Assembly: GCA_944325145.1 (NCBI GenBank)
Contig: CALYDL010000014.1
Location: forward strand, 1 to 52,201
Reading direction: 5' to 3'
DNA from: Candidatus Gastranaerophilales bacterium
GTDB lineage: Bacteria; Cyanobacteriota; Vampirovibrionia; Gastranaerophilales; Gastranaerophilaceae
DNA length: 52,201 bases
The notes beneath the pieces were generated by a model. It was not told the DNA's origin. It did not search any database and saw only the letters and a list, made by a program, of their open reading frames with translations. This document shows positions 29,427-38,075 of this stretch, in pieces (positions within the stretch are counted from its first letter, which is position 1; the number at the start of each line of letters is the position of its first letter). Both the position numbers and the translations under genes were made by a program.

Positions 29427-31496
29427 ATGGAAAATAATTTTTTACTTGAAATTTTAGTTCAGGAACTGCCTTATCAGTTCATACCAAATGCTGAAAACCA
29501 GCTGGTTGATATTTTTACAAAACTTTTAAATGATAACAAATTAAGCTTTGGCAAAATCAAAACTTATGCAACGCCAAGGCGCCTTGCGCTTTTAATTGAA
29601 AATCTTCAATTAAACCAAGAAGACATTGTAAAAGACGTTAAAGGCCCCATTTTAAACATTGCGCTTGATGAAAACGGCAATTTTTCACCTGCCGCTCTGG
29701 GGTTTGCAAAGAAAAACGGAATAACCCCCGATTCTTTGTACAAAAAAGACAACTACATTTGGGCAAAGGTTGAACAAAAAGGAAAAACTGCAAAAGAAAT
29801 TTTGGAAGAAAACATTGCACCGTCTATTATGAAGCTTCAAGGCGCCCATTTTATGAGATGGGGCTATTTTGAAACAAAATTTTCAAGGCCTGTTGAAAAC
29901 CTTGTTGCAATTTTAAATAACGAAGTTTTAAATGTTGAAATTTTCGACAAAAAAGCAACAAACAAAACAAAAGGCCACAGGTTCTCTCAAATCAAAGAAG
30001 TTGAAATAACAAACCCCAAAAATTACGTTGAAATTTTAAAAACAGCAAACGTATATGCTGATCCTATTGAAAGAAAGCAATTAATAATTGAACTTGCGAC
30101 TAAAAAAGCCAATGAAGTTAATTGCACAATAGATTTTTCAAAATTGGATGATTTATTGGATGAAGTTACATATATAACAGAATTTCCTGTTCCTGTTGTT
30201 TGTGAATTTAAAACAGAATATCTCCAAATTCCTGATATTGTAACGGTTACGGTTATGTCAAAACACCAAAGGTATTTTCCTTTGTATGAAAAAACAGGAA
30301 AACTTTCAAACAAATTTATTACAATGGCAAACTTTACAGGTTCTGATGAAGAATCATTTAAAAATATCAAACAAGGCAACCAAAGGGTAATTTCAGCCCG
30401 CCTTGAAGATGGCAAATTTTTCTATGATGAAGATATTAAAACTAAATTAATTGAAAAATTACCTGCTCTTAAAGGAATGACCTTCCAAAGAGGGCTTGGA
30501 ACTTTGTTTGATAAAACAGAAAGAATTGAAAAACTTTCATCTTTTATAGCTGATGAATTAAATATTTCTGATAAAACAGACATTTTAAAGGCTGCAAAAC
30601 TTTCAAAAGCAGACCTTTCAACAAAACTTGTTTTTGAATTTACCGAGCTTCAAGGCTTTATTGGCGAAAACTATGCTCTAAAATCAGGTGAAAAAGAAAA
30701 TGTTGCACTTGCAATTAAAGAACATTATTTCCCACTAAGCGCCAATTCAGAACTTCCTTCTAAAATTGAAGGGCAAATTGTTTCAATTGCAGATAAAATA
30801 GACACAATTGTTGCCGTATTTTTATCAACACAAGGTGATAAAAAGAAAAAACGCCCCACAGGTTCAAACGACCCTCTTGCAGTTAGACGTGCAATTATTG
30901 GCGTTTTAAAAACAATCACAACCTTTAATTTAAGAATAGATTTAGAAAAAGTTATTAACTATTCAATCGAATTAATTTCAAAAGAATTTAATATAACGGT
31001 TGAAAACGTTACATTTAAAGAAATTTTGGCCTTTATGTACGGCAGGTTAAATGTTTTATATGAAAAAACCTTTAATTATGATGTCTTGGCGGCAACCGAG
31101 AATATGAAACCGTTTAAAAACCTTAATGAATGGCTAAAAAGAACAGAAGCTGTTAATAATTTTGTTAATTCAAAAGATTCAATCAAAATTTTTGAAACAA
31201 TAAACAGGGTTTTAAAAATTACACAAGGAAATAAAGTTGAAGGAAAACCTGACGAAGCTTTATTTAACAATGAAGAAGAAAAAACTTTATATAGTGTAAT
31301 TTTAAATTCGCCTGAAATTACTTATCAAAACATAAATGAAATTGAAAGGTTTATTGAACCTTTGAATTTATTCTTTGATAAAGTTCTTGTAATGGATAAA
31401 GACGAAAAAATTAAGAATAACAGGCTGAAACTATTGAATGTTTTGGCTGAAAAATTCAATTTGGTTTGTGATTTTTCAAAAATTTCAACAAAATAA
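29427..31496 (+). CDS. glyS: Glycyl-tRNA synthetase beta subunit
   Basis: The 689-residue beta chain of the bacterial alpha2beta2 glycyl-tRNA synthetase. The N-terminal NFLLEILVQELPYQFIPNAE, the ATPRRLALLIENL strand, GHRFSQIKEVEI, VTVTVMSKHQRYFPL and the central HD-like region (FTELQGFIGENYALKSGE, KRPTGSNDPLAVRRA) are family hallmarks. A C-terminal anticodon-binding region follows. The ATG at 29427 is preferred over an in-frame TTG at 29415 because homologues begin at this point. glyQ is not in the window. A ten-base gap leads into a glycosyltransferase gene, suggesting an operon. Confidence 0.95.
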   Translation: MENNFLLEILVQELPYQFIPNAENQLVDIFTKLLNDNKLSFGKIKTYATPRRLALLIENLQLNQEDIVKDVKGPILNIALDENGNFSPAALGFAKKNGITPDSLYKKDNYIWAKVEQKGKTAKEILEENIAPSIMKLQGAHFMRWGYFETKFSRPVENLVAILNNEVLNVEIFDKKATNKTKGHRFSQIKEVEITNPKNYVEILKTANVYADPIERKQLIIELATKKANEVNCTIDFSKLDDLLDEVTYITEFPVPVVCEFKTEYLQIPDIVTVTVMSKHQRYFPLYEKTGKLSNKFITMANFTGSDEESFKNIKQGNQRVISARLEDGKFFYDEDIKTKLIEKLPALKGMTFQRGLGTLFDKTERIEKLSSFIADELNISDKTDILKAAKLSKADLSTKLVFEFTELQGFIGENYALKSGEKENVALAIKEHYFPLSANSELPSKIEGQIVSIADKIDTIVAVFLSTQGDKKKKRPTGSNDPLAVRRAIIGVLKTITTFNLRIDLEKVINYSIELISKEFNITVENVTFKEILAFMYGRLNVLYEKTFNYDVLAATENMKPFKNLNEWLKRTEAVNNFVNSKDSIKIFETINRVLKITQGNKVEGKPDEALFNNEEEKTLYSVILNSPEITYQNINEIERFIEPLNLFFDKVLVMDKDEKIKNNRLKLLNVLAEKFNLVCDFSKISTK

Positions 31497-31506
31497 GGGG
31501 CAAAAA

Positions 31507-32628
31507 ATGAACATTCTTTTTGTTACCGATTTATGCCCGATAACTAAAGAAGAATGGGGGCTTCCTTTTACTTTGTTAAATTTTATTCTTGATTTTAAAG
31601 CCTTGGGGCACAATGTAACCTTGTTAAGGCCAAATGTTGTTCCAAACATTTTAATCAGGAAAAGAAAAATTTTACCTGAAGGCGAATATGAATATAAAGG
31701 GGTAAAATGCATTAATAAAAACTTTTTAACCCCCTTTTTTAATGAAGGCCAATTTAATTTTTTAAAAAATCAAAAATTTGATGTAATTTTATCTCACATG
31801 CCATCAGGTGTTTTGGCTGCAAATAAAATTTCAAAACTTTTGAAAATTCCATATTTTGCATCGGTTCATTCAAGCGACATTGAAGTTTTAAAAAACCCCG
31901 TTTATTCATTTTTATGGTATAGCATAAAAAAAGCGTATAAAGAAGCAAAATGCACCCTTCCAAGGTCTTATTGGCTAAAAGATGAAATTGAAAAAATAAT
32001 TCCTGAATTAAAAAATAAAACCTATATAATTCCATCCGGCATTGAAGAAAAATTTTATATAGAAAGAGAAAAAATTTTTGAAAAATCTCAAGAAATTTTA
32101 TCTCCCCCTTTAAAAATTTATGCTGCAGGAAGCTTTATTAAAAGAAAAAACTTTGAAAAATTAATTAAAGCAATTTCAAATTTTGATGACGTCGAGCTTG
32201 TTATATCAGGTGATGGCAAGAAAAAAAACAAACTTTTAAAATTAACCAAAAAATTAAAGCTGCAAAAAAGAATATTTTTTACAGGCAAAAGAAAAAGAGA
32301 AGATATTTTGAATTTAATGGAAAAAACCCCTGTTTTTATTCTGCCTTCAAAAAATGAAACATTTGGAATGGTTTATCTGGAGGCCATGGCAAAAGGGTGC
32401 ATTGTAGTTTGTTCAAAAAATTCAGGCATGGCGGGCTTTATAAAAGATGAAGTTAACGGCTTTTTAATTGAACCTTCTATTTTAGGCATAAAAAATGCAA
32501 TAGAAAAAATTAAAAACCTGAAAAATCCTGAAACAATTATGAATAATGCGCTTGATACTGCACTTTCAATGGAAAAAATTAAAATGAGCGAAAATTACAT
32601 TAATATAATTCAAAATATTCTTGTTTAA
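31507..32628 (+). CDS. Glycosyltransferase family 4
   Basis: A 373-residue GT-B glycosyltransferase, start at the ATG after AAGGGGC (an in-frame ATG in the end of glyS would add 23 unlikely residues). N-terminal MNILFVTDLCPITKEEWGLP and the H-S-S-D-I stretch (SVHSSDIEVL) form the acceptor side. The C-terminal domain has KIYAAGSFIKRKNFEKLIKA, VISGDGKKKNKL and the E-x7-E motif ETFGMVYLEAMAKG that binds the nucleotide-sugar phosphates. It likely acts on lipopolysaccharide or another glycan. It is ten bases after glyS and 39 before nusB, so it sits in an otherwise housekeeping operon. Confidence 0.9.
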   Translation: MNILFVTDLCPITKEEWGLPFTLLNFILDFKALGHNVTLLRPNVVPNILIRKRKILPEGEYEYKGVKCINKNFLTPFFNEGQFNFLKNQKFDVILSHMPSGVLAANKISKLLKIPYFASVHSSDIEVLKNPVYSFLWYSIKKAYKEAKCTLPRSYWLKDEIEKIIPELKNKTYIIPSGIEEKFYIEREKIFEKSQEILSPPLKIYAAGSFIKRKNFEKLIKAISNFDDVELVISGDGKKKNKLLKLTKKLKLQKRIFFTGKRKREDILNLMEKTPVFILPSKNETFGMVYLEAMAKGCIVVCSKNSGMAGFIKDEVNGFLIEPSILGIKNAIEKIKNLKNPETIMNNALDTALSMEKIKMSENYINIIQNILV

Positions 32629-32667
32629 GATATAATCAAAGAAAAAGTAAATATAAGGAATAAGAAA

Positions 32668-33321
32668 ATGCAAGCAAGAAGAGCTTCAAGAGAATTAGCT
32701 TTAATATTATTTTCTCAATTGGGAAAAGATTTACATAAATATAATTCAACCGATTTTAAAGATATAGTTTTAAATTCGGTAAGAACTTTAATTGGTAATT
32801 CACAAGATGAATTGCAAGTTGTTACAAGTGAATTAACGGAAATTAAAGCGTTTATCGAAGAATATGAAAATAATCACAAAGATAACCTAGAAAGGCCGAT
32901 AGATGCTGTTAATATCCCTGTAAAAATTCCTATGACAGATGATATGATGAATAAAATTGATACTTTGCTATCATCTGCAGAAAAAACAATTTCGGCTTTA
33001 GATGTTGCAGAATTAAGCATTTTATCAGACAGAAACGAAGTTAAACGTTATGTAGAACAAATTTTTAAAGTATATAAAGATCATAACGAAGAAATTGATG
33101 AAATTATTAAAAACAATGCAATCGGCTGGGATATAAACAGATTATTTAAAATAGACAAAGATATTTTAAGAATTGCAATTGCAGAGCTTGTTTATATTAA
33201 AGATGCGCCTGTTAAAGTTGTTATAGATGAAGCGCTGGAGCTTGCTAAAAAATATTCAACAGATGACTCTCCTTCATTTATAAACGGTATTTTGGCCAAA
33301 GTAGTTGAATCTTATGTTTAA
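32668..33321 (+). CDS. nusB: Transcription antitermination factor NusB
   Basis: A 217-residue NusB, longer than the usual 130-160, like cyanobacterial NusB. The N-terminal Arg-rich ARRASRELALILFSQL motif and C-terminal core (NRLFKIDKDILRIAIAELVY, PVKVVIDEALELAKKYST, SFINGILAKVVE) are conserved. An inserted helical region of about 70 residues lies between them (residues 45-115). NusB binds boxA of rRNA leaders with NusE. A TATAAT box (32631-32636) lies upstream, so it may have its own promoter. It overlaps ftsY by eight bases. Confidence 0.93.
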   Translation: MQARRASRELALILFSQLGKDLHKYNSTDFKDIVLNSVRTLIGNSQDELQVVTSELTEIKAFIEEYENNHKDNLERPIDAVNIPVKIPMTDDMMNKIDTLLSSAEKTISALDVAELSILSDRNEVKRYVEQIFKVYKDHNEEIDEIIKNNAIGWDINRLFKIDKDILRIAIAELVYIKDAPVKVVIDEALELAKKYSTDDSPSFINGILAKVVESYV

Positions 33322-34264
33322 TTTTTTCAAAAAAAATGAACCTGAACAAAACCTTGAAACTGAAAAAAAATCTGCTTTTCAGTCTTTTAAAGATGCTGTT
33401 TCAAAAACATCTGATGCACTTGTTTCAAACATTTTAAACATTGTTTCAAATAATGAAAAACTTGATGAATTTATTTTGGATGATATTGAAACCCAGCTTA
33501 TAAAGGCAGATTTGGGCGTAGATTTGGCGGTTTCAATTGTTGAAAAAATTAAAGAAAAAGATGTTAAACCAAACAATATAAAAGAATTTTTAAAATCGGA
33601 ATTTGAAAATATTTTAAATGAAGCGGGCTCAAATCTTCTTAATTATTCACCGGATAATTTGAATATTTATTTTGTTGTTGGGGTGAATGGCGCCGGCAAA
33701 ACAACCTTAATAGGTAAACTTGCCCATAAATTTAAAATGGAAGGCAGCAAAGTTTTATTAGCTGCGGGCGATACTTTTAGAGCGGCCGCTGAAGAACAGC
33801 TTGATATTTGGTCAAAAAGGGCAAATGTTGATATTGTAAGAGAAGATAAGGCAGATTCAGCCTCTGTTGTATATAGGGCAATAGAAAAGGCACAAAATGA
33901 AGGCTACAATGTTCTTATAATAGATACTGCAGGCAGGCTTCAAAATAAATTTAATTTAATTGAAGAACTTAAAAAAATTAAAAATGTTATAAGTAAAAAA
34001 GCGCCAAACGCAGTTTTAGAAAGCATTTTGGTTCTTGATGCCAACTTGGGGCAAAACGGCTTAAGTCAAGCCAAAGTTTTTAAAGAAGCAGTTGAATTAA
34101 CGGGCTGTGCGCTCACAAAACTTGACGGTTCATCAAAGGGTGGAGTTATTTTTTCAATTGCAAAAGAATATAACATTCCTGTTAAACTGGTTGGAATCGG
34201 CGAAAAAATAGACGATATTAAAAACTTTGATAAAAGTGAATTTATAAGCGCAATATTTGAATAA
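33314..34264 (+). CDS. ftsY: Signal recognition particle receptor FtsY
   Basis: The SRP receptor GTPase that docks ribosome-SRP complexes at the membrane. The 316-residue protein lacks a long acidic A domain. It has an N helical domain (LILDDIETQLIKADLG-like) and the G domain: P-loop GVNGAGKTTLIGKLA (about residues 123-137), AAGDTFRAAAEEQL, DTAGRLQNKFNLIEEL, TKLDGSSKGGVIFSI and GIGEKIDDIKNF. The ATG at 33314 is used rather than an in-frame TTG at 33305. It is translationally coupled to nusB. Confidence 0.96.
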   Translation: MFNFFKKNEPEQNLETEKKSAFQSFKDAVSKTSDALVSNILNIVSNNEKLDEFILDDIETQLIKADLGVDLAVSIVEKIKEKDVKPNNIKEFLKSEFENILNEAGSNLLNYSPDNLNIYFVVGVNGAGKTTLIGKLAHKFKMEGSKVLLAAGDTFRAAAEEQLDIWSKRANVDIVREDKADSASVVYRAIEKAQNEGYNVLIIDTAGRLQNKFNLIEELKKIKNVISKKAPNAVLESILVLDANLGQNGLSQAKVFKEAVELTGCALTKLDGSSKGGVIFSIAKEYNIPVKLVGIGEKIDDIKNFDKSEFISAIFE

Positions 34265-34284
34265 AATGCACCTTTCGCTTATTC

Positions 34285-35268
34285 TTAGCAAAGCGGTTCT
34301 ATGATATCAAAAGTTTCATCATCGCTCGGGTCATATTCAACATAGCGCACTTTTGGTTCTTCAACTTCTTTCGGCCTTCTATCCGGGTGGTAGTTTCTGT
34401 TTCTTTGTCTGCCCCAAAGGTTTTGATATTGAACTCCTTGGCCTTTGTCTTTGCTTTTTCCTATATTGAAATGTTCTTTTATATATGGGGTGCCATATAT
34501 GTTAATTTCATTTTTTTCTCTTGACATGCTGCATCTTGGTGCGCCTGAAACATCGGCAGGTTTTGGAATTTGCCCTTCTCTCATCAGGGCAATCATATCA
34601 TCTGTACATTCAACCCCTTCGCTCCTGTCTTCTTTTATGAGGGGAAGGTTATCTGCAAAATAAAGGTATTTTATGCCGTCTTCAAACGGGTCTTCTGTTT
34701 TTGGGTTTGCAGCTTTTCCGAATTCTTCAAGCTTTGTTCTCACTTTAAAATAAAGCCTTGACATATTCCCTGTGCCTTTTTCTTTATCAAGTTTGCTGCA
34801 AACTTTAGGGAAAGACCTTGCTATTGAATCGTGAAATTCGGGAAATACGGTGTTTGTTTGAGGGTAGCAGGCAAGAGTTGAAATACAAATGGGAACCATG
34901 GCGTTAACCGCTTTTTCGGTTGCTCTGCTTGTATCATAAGAAAATGCATGAATATCTCTGGGGTTGTTTTTGGTCAGACATTCCGCAATTGGTTCCAATA
35001 ATTCATAAGTTACTTCATCATTTTCTTCTAAAACGCCTTCAGGTAAATCAAAAGGGCCGTATAAACGTGCAGGTTCCGGTGTTAAAGTGGGTTTTTTGGG
35101 TTCTTTGTTAAAAAACCAGCCCTTAAAAGAAACGTTATTTGGGTGGTTGTTCAAGTTAATTTCTTTTTCGCAATTTGTTGCGGAATAGCTTACGCTATTT
35201 TTTGCAGCTTGCCCCTTTTGATTGTTTTTAGTACAAAAAAGCCCTACTTTTTCAACAGATAATCCCAT
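34285..35268 (-). CDS. Lineage-type hypothetical protein with N-terminal SFKG motif
   Basis: A 327-residue protein without a recognised domain. Its first ~45 residues are low complexity, then NNVSFKGWFF, and a helical central region (AMVPICISTLACYPQTNTVF; FRVRTKLEEFGKAANPKT-like). The C-terminus is acidic, Pro-rich and probably disordered (YVEYDPSDDETFDIIEPLC). A short N-terminal aromatic-glycine motif (SFKG here; SFTS and HFGAG in the proteins at 38076 and 39734) recurs in neighbours. The ATG at 35268 has AAGGG seven bases upstream; an in-frame GTG lies two codons earlier. It converges with ftsY and is divergent from the portal gene. Function unknown. Confidence 0.65.
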   Translation of the reverse strand: MGLSVEKVGLFCTKNNQKGQAAKNSVSYSATNCEKEINLNNHPNNVSFKGWFFNKEPKKPTLTPEPARLYGPFDLPEGVLEENDEVTYELLEPIAECLTKNNPRDIHAFSYDTSRATEKAVNAMVPICISTLACYPQTNTVFPEFHDSIARSFPKVCSKLDKEKGTGNMSRLYFKVRTKLEEFGKAANPKTEDPFEDGIKYLYFADNLPLIKEDRSEGVECTDDMIALMREGQIPKPADVSGAPRCSMSREKNEINIYGTPYIKEHFNIGKSKDKGQGVQYQNLWGRQRNRNYHPDRRPKEVEEPKVRYVEYDPSDDETFDIIEPLC

Positions 35269-35474
35269 ATTCACACCCTTACTATTAACTGTGGCAATTT
35301 ATAAAGTAAATTAATTCTATCAAACCCAAACTTCCTTTGCAAGTTAAAGGGTAAAAAACGGGTTAATATTTATTAATAATTTATGTTCTTGAAAGCTTTT
35401 TGCTGCAAGCAATACAGCCCAATTTTTAATGCCGGAATTTCAAACCTTTAAAATAGTATTAAGGAGGGTTTTTT

Positions 35475-36767
35475 ATGTACAGAATTATTGCAGACAACAA
35501 AGAAATTAATGCAGCCAATTTATCTGAGTGGCTTATTGAATATAAAAATTTAATAATGCCAAAAAGAAAACTTTTGGGTGATTATTACGATGGCAAAAAT
35601 GAAATAATAAAACAAAATGCGGTTCAAGGCAGGCCGAATTATTCAATAAATGTAAATATGGCAAAATATATAACAGATGTTGCAACAGGCTATACTTTTG
35701 GGAAACCCCTAACATACAGTGTAGCTAAAGATGAAAACAAAAAATTATTAAACATTTTGCTTTCCGTTTGCAGCGAAAACTATACAGAAGAGCTTGATTA
35801 CCATTTGGGGGGCGATATGTCTGTTTATGGAATAGCTTATCAGCTTGTTTATCCCGATAAAAATTCAAAAACAGGCGTAAAATTTAAAAGGTTGGAGCCT
35901 TTAAGAACTTTTATGGTAGCGGATAATTCTATTGAAGAAAATGTTATATGCGCTGTTTATTTTCACGATTACATTGAAAACAAACAATGCAAAACAAGAG
36001 TTTACCTTTGGGATGAAGAAAACATTTATACATTTGACGGCTTTTCAAATTCTTTTTCACTTTCAACAAAAACAAAACATTTAATGGGGCAAATTCCTGT
36101 CATTGAATCATTAAACAACGATGACGGTTTTGGCGATTTTCAAATGATTCTTGATTTATTGGATTCCCTAAACCTTATGATTTCAAATAATACAGACGAC
36201 CTTCAATCTGTTTCAAACGCAATTCTTGCCGTTAGCGGCGGCAAATTGGGCGAAGAAGAAATTAAACAAATAAATAAATATAAGGTTGCAAATTTGCCGA
36301 CAGGAGCCAATATGCAGTGGGTAATTAAAAACACAAATACAGAAGGGGTTTTTGGGCAAATTCAACATCTTTTGAATTTTATTTTTCAAATTTCTATGGT
36401 GCCGGATTTATCAGACGATGCATTTGCAGGAAATCTTTCAGGTGTTGCCATGCAGTTTAAAATGTGGGGAATAGACCAACTTTGGACATCTAAAATCAGA
36501 AAATATAAAACTTGCGTGAACAAAAGAAACGAAATGACGCTTAGAATTCTTGGAATTAATGAAAAAACGGCAAATGAAATACAGGTTAATTTTTATAAAA
36601 ATCTGCCTGAAAATATGGCGCAAGATTATGAAATTGCCAAAAATTTAACAGGGGTGATTTCACTGAAAACAATTTTGAAAAACCTTTCTATTGTTGAAGA
36701 TGCCGAAAATGAATATAAATTAATTCAAGAAGAAAAACAAAACAAAGAAACCATATCTAATCCCTAA
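35475..36767 (+). CDS. Phage portal protein, SPP1 gp6-like, isolated from its cluster
   Basis: A 430-residue portal. It has the SPP1-type hallmarks: an N-terminal KRKLLGDYYDGKNEIIKQ, NYSINVNMAKYITDVATGYTFGKP, GDMSVYGIAYQLVY, VIESLNNDDGFGDFQMILDLLDSLN, SNAILAVSGGKLGEEEI and SDDAFAGNLSGVAMQFKMWG. It is the dodecameric ring through which DNA enters the capsid. Rather than lying just upstream of the scaffold and coat genes, it is on the opposite strand about 9 kb away between host-type genes, with a good AGGAGG Shine-Dalgarno sequence and a terminator. The reading frame is intact, so it is likely still expressed. No terminase gene adjoins it. Confidence 0.9.
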   Translation: MYRIIADNKEINAANLSEWLIEYKNLIMPKRKLLGDYYDGKNEIIKQNAVQGRPNYSINVNMAKYITDVATGYTFGKPLTYSVAKDENKKLLNILLSVCSENYTEELDYHLGGDMSVYGIAYQLVYPDKNSKTGVKFKRLEPLRTFMVADNSIEENVICAVYFHDYIENKQCKTRVYLWDEENIYTFDGFSNSFSLSTKTKHLMGQIPVIESLNNDDGFGDFQMILDLLDSLNLMISNNTDDLQSVSNAILAVSGGKLGEEEIKQINKYKVANLPTGANMQWVIKNTNTEGVFGQIQHLLNFIFQISMVPDLSDDAFAGNLSGVAMQFKMWGIDQLWTSKIRKYKTCVNKRNEMTLRILGINEKTANEIQVNFYKNLPENMAQDYEIAKNLTGVISLKTILKNLSIVEDAENEYKLIQEEKQNKETISNP

Positions 36768-36828
36768 ATCCCCATAAGCCTCATTACCGAAGGGAGTGGT
36801 GGCCTTTTATCTTACGAACGCACTTATT

Positions 36829-36857
36829 GCACTTCTAATTTAGAAGTGCATTTTTTT
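36829..36857 (+). terminator. Intrinsic terminator after the portal gene
   Basis: GCACTTCTAA (36829-36838) pairs with TTAGAAGTGC (36840-36849) as a near-perfect palindromic hairpin, followed by A and seven T's. Confidence 0.85.
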
Positions 36858-36870
36858 ATATAAAATGTGG

Positions 36871-36885
36871 TAAAATAATTTTATG
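36871..36885 (+). promoter_or_regulatory. -10 box adjacent to start codon (possible leaderless mRNA)
   Basis: TAAAAT (36871-36876), six bases AATTTT, then ATG at 36883. This duplicates the arrangement at 1404-1418. No Shine-Dalgarno sequence is present. Confidence 0.45.
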
Positions 36886-37182
36886 AAAAAGATTTTACTG
36901 TTACCTTTAATTTTATGCCTTACCATAACACAAGTTTATGCGCTTAATTTTGGCATGTATAAACCCGAAGAAGATTATGGGCTTATAGATGGCTTTAAAA
37001 TTAATGCAGGTAAAAAAGACAGAGCCGAAGGCAAGGAACTCATTCAATTAAGATCTGATATTCCTGAAGAAAGAGAAAGAATTGAAAAAGAAAAAGCTTC
37101 TTATGAAGCAAACAAAGACCAAAAAGCAGATGATGAGTATCAGATGTTTAAATTTATGCTGGATGATACCATTCCTTTTTAA
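36883..37182 (+). CDS. Small secreted protein, unknown
   Basis: A 99-residue protein with a clear signal peptide (KKILLLPLILCLTITQVYA, cleavage near residue 21) and a charged, mostly helical mature part (ERERIEKEKASYEANKDQ, DEYQMFKFMLDDTIPF). No Cys for lipidation and no known domain are visible. It is transcribed from a -10 box immediately before the start and precedes prepilin copy 3 by 95 bases. Function unknown; periplasmic location is inferred. Confidence 0.7.
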   Translation: MKKILLLPLILCLTITQVYALNFGMYKPEEDYGLIDGFKINAGKKDRAEGKELIQLRSDIPEERERIEKEKASYEANKDQKADDEYQMFKFMLDDTIPF

Positions 37183-37277
37183 TCAAAGTTTTGTATCAAA
37201 AATTTACAAACTTGCAATTTTAATCATTTTACTTCAAACTGTGGAATATTACTTTTATAACATATAAGGAAAGAAAA

Positions 37278-38045
37278 TTGATTAGAAAAAGCGCATTTAC
37301 TCTTGCAGAAGTTTTAATAACTTTAGCTATTATTGGTGTTGTGGCTGCAATTTCAATACCGTCAGTTATATCAAATACTCAACAACAAGAATTTAAAACA
37401 GGATTAAGAAAAGCAGTTTCAGTTTTAAACTCAGCAATAACCATGAATATGGCAATGGAAGGTGAAACGCCTTATGATAACGCCAATTTGTTCGGTTATC
37501 TTCAAAGGCATATGGCCGTTATGAAATCAACAACAGATATGTCAACTTGATTTGTTGTTGAATCGGCCAATGGTAAATACATTGTAAATTCAGCCTTTTA
37601 CACAACAGATGGTATGAGATATGAATTTAGAAATTATAAAGGCGTTGAAACTTCTGCTGCAAAGGGCGGCGTATTCAGATTATATGAAACCGGACAGCCC
37701 ATTTGTATAGCCGGAACTTCATCAAGAGGTTTAAACGTTGACGATGAAAAAGATGTTGATATAAACCACTGTGGCGGATGCGGCAGCTTAGGGATGCCAA
37801 ATAATCCTGATGGCACAACAAAACCCCCTTGTATGATAATGGTTGATGTTAATGGTGATAGAAAACCAAACCCTGCAAATATTAATTGCAGATACACATC
37901 TTGCATTAAACCTTATAAATACTCAGATCCGCTTGGCTTAAAGCTTACAGATCTATTCACAATTATGATAACAGACAGAGAAGCTATTCCCTTTGGTGTT
38001 GCCGCTCAAAGAGCAATGTATCAGGCACAGGCTAAACAGCAGTAA
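37278..38045 (+). pseudogene. Prepilin-like copy 3, interrupted by in-frame TGA
   Basis: A third prepilin-family gene. It begins with TTG (AAGGAAAG seven bases upstream), then IRKSAFTLAEVLI with the leader cleavage site before Phe. It is near-identical to copies 1 and 2 through about residue 85. At 37548-37550 there is an in-frame TGA, after which the same frame continues without further stops to 38045, with the shared AFYTTDGMRYE, CGGCGSLG, TKPPC, DVNGDRKP and MYQAQ features. In copy 2 a Trp lies nearby in the divergent region, so TGG to TGA is a likely cause. TGA is a true stop elsewhere (24289, 39734). A truncated 90-residue product would contain only the N-terminal helix. Confidence 0.75.
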
Positions 38046-38075
38046 AAGTTTGTTATAAAGACTGAATTTATACGG

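Noticed and set aside
36768-36828. Attachment-site-like or structured sequence after the portal gene
   Set aside because: No matching direct repeat was found near the phage-derived cluster ends.
37548-37550. Recoding of TGA to Trp or selenocysteine genome-wide
   Set aside because: TGA ends the HAD gene in a coupled ATGA (39734-39737) and the gene at 24289; no other gene in the window contains internal TGA.
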